In this document: piece by piece, positions 14,301-23,763 of the stretch
How the letters are laid out: every line of letters starts with the position of its first letter
Position numbering within the stretch: the stretch's first letter is position 1
Origin: Agrypnia vestita
Taxonomy: Eukaryota; Arthropoda; Insecta; Trichoptera; Phryganeidae
NCBI GenBank assembly: GCA_016648135.1
Contig: JADDOH010008048.1
Coordinates: 1-64,000 of the forward strand
DNA: 64,000 nt
Reading direction: 5' to 3'
Translations under genes and position numbers: made by a program
Notes under the pieces: generated by a model
The model's database searches: none
Told to the model about the DNA's origin: nothing
What the model saw: only the letters and a program-made list of their open reading frames with translations

Positions 14301-15635
14301 GTCATTCATAATTTAAAATCATTTTTAGCGCTTCGCGCCATAAATCAATACATACATTTTAGTTCAATAAATTCAATTTTTTTAAAAATTTGATGGCATT
14401 GAAAAAATATTTCAATTTTTTTCGCAAGTGAGAACAACACATATGTTAATATTGGGTACTTTAGTAATCTTTGTATTGTATTGTAGTAGTGTAATAATAA
14501 TACACAGTAGTCGCGATCTTTGCAGTAGCATAATAAATATTGTGTTTTTGAAATGATTTCTTGAAATATGCTAAAATATAAAATTAAAGGCTTTTTTCAT
14601 TTTTAGCAATTTCGCAATCTAATTGTGTTTTTTTTTTACCTTGAATTTTGAATTAACGAGATTTTACTTTATTTTGTGCTATTGTTAATTATGCAAAATA
14701 AACAGAATATTGGAACGCTTTTGATTATTTTTGTTTGTCTTTGCAGCAATTCGAAGTCATATACACACTTACCTACCTCCTCTTATGTAAGAGAAAAATC
14801 AGAAGTTCAGAAACCAAATAATTCATTTGACGAACTCAAATCAGCAAATCGCTTATCAGCTAAGCCCTCAAACAAGAGCTGGACCGTGAGTAGTAAAACT
14901 AATGTCTCCGGCAGAAATCAAGATGAAGGTTCGAACAGTCAGAATCTTCGCCATCATAATAAAATGGAATCATTCTTGGAAGAGGCCGTACCGCACAAAC
15001 TCACGTACTGCGCACAACCTTATGACACCTCAGAAAGATGTCGTACTTCAATTGACAATCCTAGATTGCAGGAACAGCGCTCAGAATCTCAGGATACTTA
15101 TGGCATAAAATACCTTAATAACCAGTAAGTCCTTTGATTTCATATTACCAAGCTCAAAACTTTCATGGCACATGTACACGGATGAGACTTGTCTTGAGAC
15201 TCGTATAAAAGACGGCGTAGAGTTGAGTGGGGAGGAAGCTGTCATTATACACAGAGCAGAATGACCAACCTATGCAGATAGATGCGAAGAGAATAATCTA
15301 TAGGAGTGGTCATTCAGCTTTATAGGTTTTGTCGAAAGTTCATGCCATCAGCTTTTCCTAAATGTTAAAACTATCAAAGGTATGTGCTTTGTGTGCAGCA
15401 CTATTTTATATTTTATTCAATCAGCTCATTTGTTTTGTAGAAATATTTTTTGAGCTACAATTATGTACCTATATTAGTTTTATGAAATATTTATAATAGC
15501 TGTTTTTAATAGCTTTTATTTTTTCGTAGATCCAGAAATGAGACGTCACCAATTGTGTCTAAATACTTGGAAAAAATTAGCCAGCTAGATGCAAAACTTC
15601 AACGAACCCTCAAGTCATCCAGAGATCCCCCTTGA
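2343..15635 (+). CDS. Plp: Pericentrin-like protein, 3' part (13 exons)
   Basis: Scaffold of the pericentriolar material; the PLP/pericentrin/AKAP450 family anchors gamma-tubulin recruitment and centriole cohesion. Exons with GT-AG borders and agreeing phases: 2343-2504, 3585-3816, 4324-4515, 4683-6361, 6483-6748, 6872-7100, 8451-8699, 9347-9661, 11412-11594, 12478-12629, 13780-13905, 14747-15124, 15530-15635 (TGA at 15633). Together 1,422 codons plus stop. Residues 1 to about 1165 are almost entirely heptad-rich coiled coil (E, K, L, Q rich), broken by a Ser/Thr/Pro-rich stretch at the start of the large exon 4. Exons 10-11 encode the family-defining PACT domain. A polar tail of about 160 residues without coiled coil follows. 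The 5' end lies outside the window, so the first exon given is internal. The introns carry MITEs and a LINE end. Assignment rests on the PACT motif plus the coiled-coil context. Confidence 0.88.
2874..3259. mobile_element. pogo/Tigger-like MITE in a Plp intron
   Basis: About 386 bp bounded by TA (2872-2873 and 3260-3261). The left end, CGTTAGAACCTCGTTAATTC, is matched by an imperfect inverted copy at the right end reading GAATTAACGGGGTTTTACCG. Inside are several more copies of the words AATTCGAA and AATTATCGGGG. TA duplication and the CGTTAATTCGAA-type ends suggest a non-autonomous pogo/Tigger-type element. No transposase is left. Confidence 0.6.
3968..4063. repeat. partial copy of the CAGGGT hairpin element
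   Basis: The stretch ending ACACCCTG at 4063 matches the right terminal arm of the hairpin elements at 59355-59802 and 27920-28454 (shared phrases: AAAGTATTGTGGACCAGC and GACTCATAAT). The other arm is missing. Confidence 0.6.
7200..7340 (-). mobile_element. LINE 3' end fragment with (GAT)n tail
   Basis: On the minus strand a short frame reads NRNEWRDLLVAVMSHPS then stop, a C-terminal signature seen in many insect non-LTR retrotransposon ORF2 proteins. It is followed directly by a (GAT)n run (ATCATCATCATC on the plus strand at 7200-7212). About 140 bp remains. It sits in Plp intron 6. Confidence 0.6.
10149..10660. mobile_element. hairpin (foldback) MITE, CAGGGT family, 512 bp
   Basis: The two halves are diverged inverted copies of each other: the left end CAGGGCATCTCATAGCTAG pairs with the right end CTAGCTACGAGACACCCTG-type sequence, and the pairing continues inward through the ATGCAAA/TTTGCAT blocks. 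It is flanked by TGTA at 10145-10148 and 10661-10664, a likely 4-bp target duplication. No coding capacity. Related copies: 27920-28454, 59355-59802, and partial copies at 3968 and 43994. Confidence 0.7.
11930..12150 (+). repeat. dispersed repeat with GTGTAAAGTGATCACTT core
   Basis: Shares order and wording with 40065-40230 and with each arm of the inverted repeat at 44985-45435: a form of ACAACTTCCAAAA, then TGTAAAGTGATCACTT, then AGGTCATAAG-C, then TCGTCTCTGTGAGA and CTATAATATA. Class unknown; no coding capacity. Lies in Plp intron 9. Confidence 0.65.
12478..13905 (+). other. Plp: PACT domain (centrosome targeting) of Plp, exons 10-11
   Basis: Exon 10 reads RFLYGRYMRVDSYRKALVWQ and continues KRYLMG; exon 11 contains IAVFRMKYLVRRW. 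These match the conserved blocks of the Pericentrin-AKAP450 centrosomal-targeting domain (the Arg/Tyr-rich block with YRKAL, then the basic-hydrophobic helix ending in a form of FxxRRW, which binds calmodulin in this family). The domain is split by a phase-2 intron of about 1.15 kb. It lies at residues about 1170-1262 of the visible protein, with a further 160 residues behind it. Confidence 0.88.
13100..13312. repeat. GC-richer intronic patch dense in GCAA-T/C-T words
   Basis: A patch in Plp intron 10 with many near-repeats of AACAATTGCT and AGCAACTT/AAGTTGCT in both orientations. The outer edges, TGTTGCTGGGTGT and ATCGTGTTGCTG, are not a convincing inverted pair. It may be a degraded MITE or a motif array. 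Open frames across it in both strands are not supported as genes. Confidence 0.4.
14185..14670. mobile_element. pogo/Tigger-like MITE, second copy
   Basis: Begins CAATCAAACCCCGTCAATTC and ends with an inverted form, GAATTAACGAGATTTTACTT, with TA at the left border. Internal AATTCGAA and ATAATCCGAAA blocks match the element at 2874-3259 in the opposite orientation. It sits in Plp intron 11. Borders are approximate. Confidence 0.5.
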
Positions 15636-17599
15636 ACTAAGTGTATTCTTATCATTAGGTAACATAAGGTTTTTGACAATATATTGTGTATATTTTGTAA
15701 TATGTATATAGGTACCTATAAGAATTTTTATTTATTGTCCTCGATTGTTTGCTCAGTTTTTAATATTCATGAGGTTAACGATTATTTATGTCTTTTCTGA
15801 CAAAAAAAGCTCAAACAAAACACTGAATCCATTCTTGGGGATGTTCAATGTGTAGGCATCTATTTTTTTTTTTAATTGGAGAAGAATCTTCAACATCAAT
15901 AATGCATGTGGAACTGTTACTTAATATAACACACATTATAGATCGCACTCCCATCGATGCAAATGTATAAATATTTCTTTGTAAGTGTTTGTAAACTAAT
16001 TTAAACATGTTTGAGTGACATACTTCATTCGCCCAAGTTCTTACAACACCAACTTTTTGTCTAGTTGTGATATTGACGTTGTTGTGTATTTATGATAAAT
16101 TAGGTGTAGTGTACATTGTCTCAATTTTTTCATTTGTACAAAAACATTTTCGACGAAAGTTAAACTAAAATTAAAATTAAAGTTCGCAACTTAACTTTAC
16201 TAAATTATAAAACGCCATTGACACACTCACTTACAATTTTTAACGTTAATCTTTTTTACAACATTTATTTTGTCAAGTAAAAAACACAAAAAGGAAACCA
16301 TTGTTTGAAACATTATATTATGTGTTGCCCTGATATTGGACCAACTCTGATAAGTCAAAACTTTCCCTTTTTCTGCATTCTTTCACATAATATATGAACA
16401 ATGAGATGCACCTTATTTGAAAATGAGCAATTTTAATGTTCTTCTTTAAATTTGTAATATTAATTTTCTTAAATGTAAGCAATATTCAAGAATGAGAAGG
16501 CAAATGATGTCTGCGAAATAGCGATACGTTAATGAAATATAAATAAGTTACCAGTAATTGTAGTTTTATCTATGTCTTGCCATATTTTTCATCATCAAAC
16601 GGAGGGTGTTATCTTAATTAAAAATGTATTATGCTAACGGTGTCAAAAGTCCGCCCAGAAACCTAGAAATTGTGTAGGAAGTGGTACATTACACATTTTA
16701 TTGGCATTCAAACCAAATAATAACAGTAACTAATTTTTAAATTGAGATGGCATTTACAAAATTGCACCCTTCATATCCAAATACCAAGCCTAACAAATTA
16801 CGAGTGTTTTTATAACAATTTCATGTGCCATTTTATTTGTATATCTGTTGTATTTAGTTTGCATTTATTATGATTTTAAATTAAGCATTTTTAAATGTTC
16901 TTACAATATTTTGAATAGGGAGAGGTTGGTAGTTACTAGAGATGATATTGATTTCTTGAAATCGTAAGTTACTTTGCAATTTTTTTTTATAGAAATATAT
17001 TTATGGGAACAATTTACTGTGGTAAATTTGCTTAATATATAATTACAAAATTGCATAACTAAAATAATGTTTTAGCTCCACTAAACAACCAAATCACAGG
17101 TACAAAGCTATTGCAGATTTGGTAATTTTTAAGTTTTGTGAATTTTTTCTCCTCATTTTTAATATTATTAATTGACGAGTGATTAGTAAATAATATTATT
17201 AATATACACCTATATTTAAAAGTACAATTATTGATTAAGATAAATAATTGATTATACAAACTTTAATTGAGTATTAAGTGGACTAAAGGGCTGAAAAATT
17301 GAAGTATTTATTAAACAATATTTTTGATATACATCTAAGGCTATAAATTTGCAATCACTATTGTTTTTAACTACCAATTTATTATGCATACGTGCCATGC
17401 TGTATTGTTATCTATAAATTTTTTGTTCTGTCCAAAGTTGTGCACATGTGTGTTTACACACAACAAAACTATCGGCGGTGTGTTGCAGGGTTATCAAATA
17501 CTTTTTTATATCACTAAAAAGACAACAAAAAAGAAACTGGAATCACTCAAAATAGGTAAAAAGGAATGTTTTAGATGGCAAGGTTGATTTTTCTACAGA
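15636..17599. other. Plp 3' flank, nothing else recognised
   Basis: AT-rich sequence after the Plp stop codon. I could not find a convincing AATAAA signal in the first 450 bases, so the 3' UTR end is unknown. Short frames here are chance. Confidence 0.5.
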
Positions 17600-18260
17600 A
17601 ATCAACTCAAATTTCTCTTCATCATTATTAACCAGGTTGCACAATGTAATTCACCACATGTTTCTTCATCAATTAATACTTCGTGATCAGTTACAATTTT
17701 ATGTTAAACTGTTGAATTAAGCCAATCTTTTGCACACACATCAGCATCGCATACCCATCAATTTTATTAACGTAGTAAATTAGCTCCGGCATAAGATCGT
17801 TGGTTTTTATAAATGCACCATTACTTGATATTTTGTCTTGAATTGCCATTTGTCGGATCACTCGCATCTTTTAAAACCACCTTAACCGTCCAGAAGACTC
17901 GATAAAATCACCCTGCATCTTTTAATTCTTCATAAAAGTGTTTCGTTTTGGCTGTGCAAATAAAATAAAAACTGTGGCACCCCTGACGGTTGACATTAAG
18001 CAACAATGCAGTCATTAATCGGATGCAACTAACCCTTATAAAGCAATAAAACAAACTAAATAATAAAAATTAAAGAAATGATTTGATAGATCGATTTTTG
18101 AACATGGTGGACAGCTGGTTTTCAACTCTAATCTCGTGTTTGGCTGTTCATAACAATATAAAACATTTTTGTTTTAAAAAATATTTCTTCAATGACTTGA
18201 AATTCATCCCAATCCGGAGTCTGCTGTATCATTATTTCACAGTCCATATTTGGAAAGGCC
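17600..18260 (-). pseudogene. decayed coding-like stretch, family unknown
   Basis: The minus strand holds several protein-like segments broken by stops and frame changes, for example PDWDEFQVIEEIFFKTKMFY (about 18180-18240) and, further on, TDHEVLIDEETCGEL (about 17640-17690). The composition and the acidic C-terminal style resemble the tail of a DDE transposase such as a pogo/Tigger type, but I could not identify a catalytic block. Treat it as a relic of unknown origin. Confidence 0.3.
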
Positions 18261-18802
18261 AGTCATATTGTTGAGCATTATTGGGTATCTTCTAATAATC
18301 TATTGAGTTAATTATTTTATTTTCCAACTCCGCTTTTGAAGACTCAAGGTTTTTCACTTTTCAGGTTTTCACTTAGAACTAAAATGATATTTAAATTAGT
18401 CTGAATCCGCTGTACCTGTTTTATGATGCTAACAAATTTTTACTCCCAAAGAATATTTGTATGTTTTATATAGCGTTAACTACCATGACAGTCGGCATGT
18501 ACAAATTTTACAAATATATGAATAAATCCTTAGTGTAATTACAAGACATCTTTTATGTTTATTGAGAACAGTGGTTGAAAATAAAATAATTTTTCTATTG
18601 AATATGCTTTTTTATTTACCATAACAATGCTTTTGGAGCACATTTTTGAAGAGTGATCAACAATACATAACAACCAAACTTTCTTGTCATAATAGAAATT
18701 TCAGACAATTAAAATTTTCTCTTATGATCAGTTTCTAAATCCTATCTTATCTTATTCTTTTGTTCTTTGTTTTGTATATTTACATTATTAATGATGAACT
18801 AT

Positions 18803-19250
18803 TGTTTCGTAATCGCCGCGCGCGGGCCGCGCCATGATTCTGATTGGTCGGGCTGCGCTGGCGCCCGATGTGTTCTGCGCCAACAGCTAGCCAGGATTCA
18901 AATTTTTAAAAATCCGCCCAGTGACAGTTCAAAAGCGTGTCGGTGTCCTTCTCTGTGAGAACCGACATTCTTCTTCGTGCGTTCGAATCAGTTCAACTTA
19001 GCCTTCCGGAAGAGACAGATCAACTGCTCCGGATTCGACAAAGCCAGGAGAATTGCAGATTGAAGTGGTACTCGACGTACCAGGAAAACTGTAAGTACAA
19101 TTTGTCCACTGTGTATTATAGTTAGCTTTGGCCCAGTGTATCTTGAGTGTTAGAGTATTAGCATCATTATCGGCGGAGATTGGAAAGGAAAGTATTTCTT
19201 TCTAATCCCTGACCCGTGTGCGATGGTAGCGACCCGTCCGTCATCGTACA
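18803..19250 (+). repeat. 5' LTR of the BEL/Pao relic
   Basis: 448 bp, starting TGTTTCG and ending CATCGTACA. Its last 74 bp (19177-19250) recur at the right end of the element. The first part is GC-rich with many CpG, unlike its AT-rich flanks. Confidence 0.82.
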
Positions 19251-19479
19251 TTTTCGGTGCCAAAACCAGGGAATTTTAGATATTCCTTCGTGTTTAAATT
19301 ACGAACAGCGTAATTTGTTCATGTTCTGCTATGAAGTGTTCCGTGAATTGAAGCGAATTAATTTTTCTATCGTAATTTCGTGCAACAATCGTGCGTTGTA
19401 CCAATAAATCGATCTTTGTTCAAATTGTTTCCGATATTTTCCAAATTGTTCGATAGTTTCAAACCGTATTATTGTCACA

Positions 19480-21060
19480 ATGCCTCCCACGATACAAACT
19501 TTGCGCCGTAAACGAATGTTAGCTCAGAATAGATTGGTAAAAATATTTGAAGTGGTTCAAATATTTTTACCAATCTTACAGGATCCAACCATATGTAATT
19601 TGCTTTTTGCACATTATACCAGTCTAGATAGGTTAGTGAACGATTTCGAAACGGCGCACTACAAAATTTTAGCTCTAGATGACGTCAGCGAAATGTCGCG
19701 AGAGTTTCAACAAAATCTATTACCAAGTTGTCGCTATTTACAAAGAGTTAACAAGTCAAATCATCGAATCTAAACCCGTGCCTAAAAAGGAAATTGTGAA
19801 TGTCCGGCTTCCCAAGATAAATATTCCGATATTTTCGGGAGATATTAAACAATGGTTCGAGTATCACAACATTTTTAACAATTTAATTCACGAGAACAAA
19901 TGTTTGTCCGATGTCGAGCGTATGCAGTATTTATTTTCAAGCTTGTCTGGGGACGCTTTAGGCCTCATCCGGACCTTTCCTGTCCAAGGGGCTCATTATC
20001 CCGAAGCGTATAAAAAATTGGTTTCTCGATATCGCAACACGCGCGACTTAGTATTCGCATGTTGGCGGGAAATAATAAACGCACATTTCCCTTCTAATAA
20101 TCCCTACGAATTTCATCGCGTTTTCGATATTTTTAAGGAAAATTTAACTATTTTAAAAGAGCCAAATCTCCCCACTGAGCGCTGGGATTTCGTTCTTTCT
20201 TATCTAATTCTGTCCAAATTAGATTCGAAAAAGAGATGCGCTTTCGAACAGGTCCAGTCTTCTACGGAGTTGCCATCCTATTCTCAACTCAAACTCTTAT
20301 ATACCAAATGTGAAGCTCTTGTACGGGATTCACATTTTTCGTCTTCAGATCGCAGTACTTCAGATAAAGTTCGCGGTGTGGATTCGGCGCGCGGTGCGAC
20401 CATGCGTAAATTTGATCAGGCTGCTCAAAAACGCACGTCCTCGCTTCTTTGTTCTGTGAAGAAGGTACCTACCACCTGAAACCGAAGGGTCGTCGACTCC
20501 AATCACTTCTGCGAAGTGCTCGTTTTGCGAGGAAGCCCATTCTATCTCCAAATGTAAAGCCTTTGCAAGTCGGTTCAGGATCGCGTACAGTTTGCCAAAG
20601 TACACCATTGGTGCTTCAACTATCTTCGGCCTTCTCATCATCTAAAAGACTGTAAATCTGTGTTCACGTGTCAGAAATGCCATCAGAAGCATCATACTCT
20701 CATCCACCGAGAAGAAACCATTTGTTCTTTCAAAAGGGGGGCCACCACGCTATGACGTCTACGAATCAAGATACATCTACTTCCGATGCTCCAATTCGTG
20801 TCCTCGCCAATTTAGGTGACAGTTCCGTGGTTCTTTGTCTACTGCCAATGTTGACATTCGTGATTCTGCCGGCCACTTCCAAACTTTTTGAGCGCTGATT
20901 GATTGAGCCAAGCGCATTTCATTACAGATCGCGCTGCTGACCGTCTTGGTATCCAGCTCTCGAACAGTTCGTGGCTAAGGCCAATCTTCCGCTCTCGTGT
21001 CTGGTGTCATCAAATTAGAGGTTGGTGTTAAAAGGCAAGCTCTTTTTAACATCAATGCAC
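19480..21060 (+). pseudogene. BEL/Pao gag and degraded protease
   Basis: The start codon at 19480 opens a Gag frame; near 19715 the reading shifts to the frame that runs to 20479. The block containing LPKINIPIFSGDIKQWFEY and, later, SLSGDALGLI is the DUF1759-type Gag core of BEL/Pao elements. From about 20505 a zinc-knuckle region (CSFCEEAHSISKC, then Cys/His-rich residues in another frame) is split by further frameshifts. After 20850 traces of an aspartic protease region remain, with several stops. At least three breaks exist; the coding region is dead. A 21-bp perfect hairpin sits in gag at 19531-19576. Confidence 0.82.
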
Positions 21061-21068
21061 TCACGCTG

Positions 21069-21142
21069 CGATTGGAAAGGAAAGTATTTCCTTCTAATCC
21101 CCGACTCGTGTGCGATGGTAGCGACCCGTCCGTCATCGTACA
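21069..21142 (+). repeat. truncated 3' LTR (last 74 bp)
   Basis: Matches 19177-19250 with few differences (shared phrases GGAAAGGAAAGTATTTC and GACCCGTCCGTCATCGTACA). The upstream 374 bp of this LTR are missing, so one deletion probably removed pol together with most of the 3' LTR. Confidence 0.85.
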
Positions 21143-21147
21143 ACTAT

Positions 21148-22469
21148 CATAGCTTTTTTGAAAATCTGTAAGATGTGATGACCTAGGAAGGTATTAAGGT
21201 AAAGGAAGGTAATGTTTAAAAATTTCCCTTACAGTTCACTTGGTCGTATTGGGGAAATGATGAGCGGAGGTAGTTTTATGACATGTCATTATTTTGATAT
21301 ATGTTAGGCCAATTTATTGTTGTGATATTATACAGATGAGATTTTTCTCAAGAGACTCGTCTCGAGAGCATATGAAGGTATCCTTTGTACAGAAGTACAG
21401 ACTTATATCCAAGGCGAGCTATGATTTGTTGCCCCACGTATTTTGTGTGCAGAGAAAAATAAAATAATTGATACATACCGATCTCTATTGACAAATCTTT
21501 GAGAAAAAAGATAAAATCCTCTATGGACACACACCCTCATAGTAAATCAGATGACATTGAAGGTGACCCACCACATACCCTGGGCTGTTTTATGCGCCGA
21601 AGCGTCCATATCAGCCCAACACATTCGCCGCCTGGTTGGCATTATTTTATGCTAAAGCGTCCTCTCCGCCAGGCCTTGCATCCCAGCATAACAAGAAGCA
21701 AGACCAGGCGAGTCGGTCGCGCAAAACCTTCAATGTCCCATGCTAAAAGTCTTTATTTTTAAAAGAGGTGTTACAAAATTACAATAAAAGAACATCTATA
21801 ATCTAAAAAATACAACATAAGAACACCCGAGGAGACATCGCACGGGACAAAAATAAATCAACACCCCTCCTTGGAGGGAAAGGGACAAAACAAAAATAAA
21901 AACATGTAGCACTTGTGCCAGAAAAGGTAAAACCACCGGTATGACACCGATCAGGAGAGACAACGTAAAATTGACAAAATATGATACAAAACAGAAAGAT
22001 AACATGGTTGTGCAAATAAAATGGAAAATAACGATAGAAAACACAATGAAATTAACAAGAATGTAAAGAGAAAATAGAAGTAATAAACAGAAAAAGTGAA
22101 ATTGCAAGATTATTAAAAGAAAACAAAGAAAGACCAATGTAGGGCAGCATGGTCAAGGGAAAAATCAGATGACAAAAAATATTTCATCGTGACTCCTCAC
22201 GGATGGTTGTAATGCGTGTTTTATATTTTTAATTTAGTTCCCACATAGGAAACTTTGAGCCCATATAATTATATAAGTGTATCAGTTTGTAGACGAACTA
22301 GTACACAACCAGAATTGTAAACTACTAAATACGGGTGTATTTAGCTAACCCAGGACCGGTCTTTGAAAAGTAGGTAGGTACCTATCATGCCGTCTTTTAT
22401 ATGAAAGGGTTGACAGTAAAAAAATATTGGAAGAATAGTGCCATATTCGGTATTGAAAAAAAATCACGT
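21148..22469. other. spacer, one GC-richer patch of unknown origin
   Basis: No gene is supported. A GC-richer patch at about 21530-21760 has open frames but no recognisable protein. The purine-rich plus strand at 21800-22140 produces a long hydrophobic antisense frame that reflects base composition. Confidence 0.5.
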
Positions 22470-22477
22470 CCTTTGGT

Positions 22478-23058
22478 GGTATCCCGACAATTGCGCGCCG
22501 ATAATGACGCGCAGATAACCGCGCACGAGGCTAAAGCGCGCAGTACCTAGAACCCCGACAAAAGCGCCCAGAACAAAAGTTTAAAATTAAAAGCAATGAA
22601 AAAACCAAACTATTTAATCTATGCGAAAACCGGTTGTCTGATTGGTGGAAACCACAATAATTAATGGTGTAAGAGAAAGATTTAATATAAACCAAGTTGA
22701 TACCTGCAACCGGCCCTGATGGTGGAAATGTGAAAAATTATCTGCAATAGTGAAACACATTAAAGAAAAAACTTGATCGAAAAACGTCAATTGTGACCAT
22801 AGTAGGTCAGATTAAAAAAGTTTAATTTTTTCATTACCTTTAATTTTATCGTTTTGTTCTGCGCGTGATTGTCTAATGGCCGGTTGTTTCAAGTTGGATT
22901 AAAGTAAGCGTTCTTTTAAAGCATAGATTTTTAAGTTCTCCACCAATCAGACGATCCGTTTTGGTAAAAATCTATGCTTTTATCGACCGCTTACTTTGAT
23001 CGAACTTGAAACAACCGGGCCTAAGCGCAGTTGTCTTTAGCGTAATTGTCGGGACACT
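22478..23058. mobile_element. hAT-like non-autonomous element, 8-bp duplication
   Basis: Ends GGTATCCCGACAATTGCGC (left) and, inverted on the right, AGTGTCCCGACAATTACGC. The flanks carry an exact 8-bp repeat CCTTTGGT at 22470-22477 and 23059-23066. An 8-bp duplication is typical of hAT elements (P elements also make 8 bp). Length 581 bp including a nested MITE; no transposase. Several GCGC-rich words recur just inside both ends. Confidence 0.7.
22880..23018. mobile_element. 139-bp MITE nested in the hAT-like element
   Basis: Left end CCGGTTGTTTCAAGTT pairs with right end AACTTGAAACAACCGG; the inward sequence is also largely self-complementary (AAAGCATAGATTTTT against AAAAATCTATGCTTT). A close relative is at 53989-54127 and a more distant one at 57592-57727. 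Confidence 0.75.
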
Positions 23059-23763
23059 CCTTTGGTGTCCCGGGCATGTGCATTCATCTAGCGTTGAACA
23101 GTGCTGTCATCTAGCCGTTTCGCGGACCAGTTGTTAAATTCAGCCACGGTTGCCGAACCGGTAATTGAAGTTTAACTTCAAAAAAAAAATTACGAAAATT
23201 CTTCAATTTTAATCTATTGGCCGTGTCCCAAAGCGCTCGAGTTTTCTCTCGAATCTATTTTTTTAAAATTAATTGTTGAAGACTAACAGTTAAACAGTTA
23301 AACAATTTTGGTGATATATTATTTATTTAAAAAGTGCGAGTTTGTATTACAAACGTGTTGTTCCCAATTTAATATATTACATATATAATATACACTCTTT
23401 TCATAACAAAAACTATGAACCCTCACCTGTATAAGTAATAAAAATGCTGTCCGGAACCAGTTGTTAAAAAAATAGGATGACACCCCTGGCGCCAGGTGTA
23501 TCGAAGAAGAAAATTACCAACAATAAGGATGCCGCTGTCAAGTACCTACTCGAAATATCGTATAATAAATAATAGTATTTTAACTAATACTCTTTCATAC
23601 ACAATTAAAAATTAATCTCTTTTAGGGACGAAAGTTTATCAGATGTTTATTATTCAAAAAAATCAGGATGCACATTAAACTGTCAATCTTTTTGTCTACA
23701 ATGAATTCAAAATGATGTTGACTACACGAAACACAAATTTATAAAAGTATAAAAAGCAATAAA

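Larger units (their letters stand above)
18803..21142 (+). mobile_element. BEL/Pao LTR retrotransposon relic, pol deleted
   Basis: The element is bounded by a perfect 5-bp duplication ACTAT (18798-18802 and 21143-21147). It contains a 5' LTR, a putative primer-binding region just after 19250, a gag region, a degraded protease, and only the last 74 bp of the 3' LTR. Reverse transcriptase, RNase H and integrase are absent. Family assignment rests on the gag domain (DUF1759 type) and the 5-bp duplication. Confidence 0.88.

Noticed and set aside
21796..22137. 113-codon hydrophobic minus-strand frame
   Set aside because: It is the complement of a purine-rich stretch; it lacks a domain, a splice context or any conserved pattern, and its Leu/Phe/Val richness follows from base composition.
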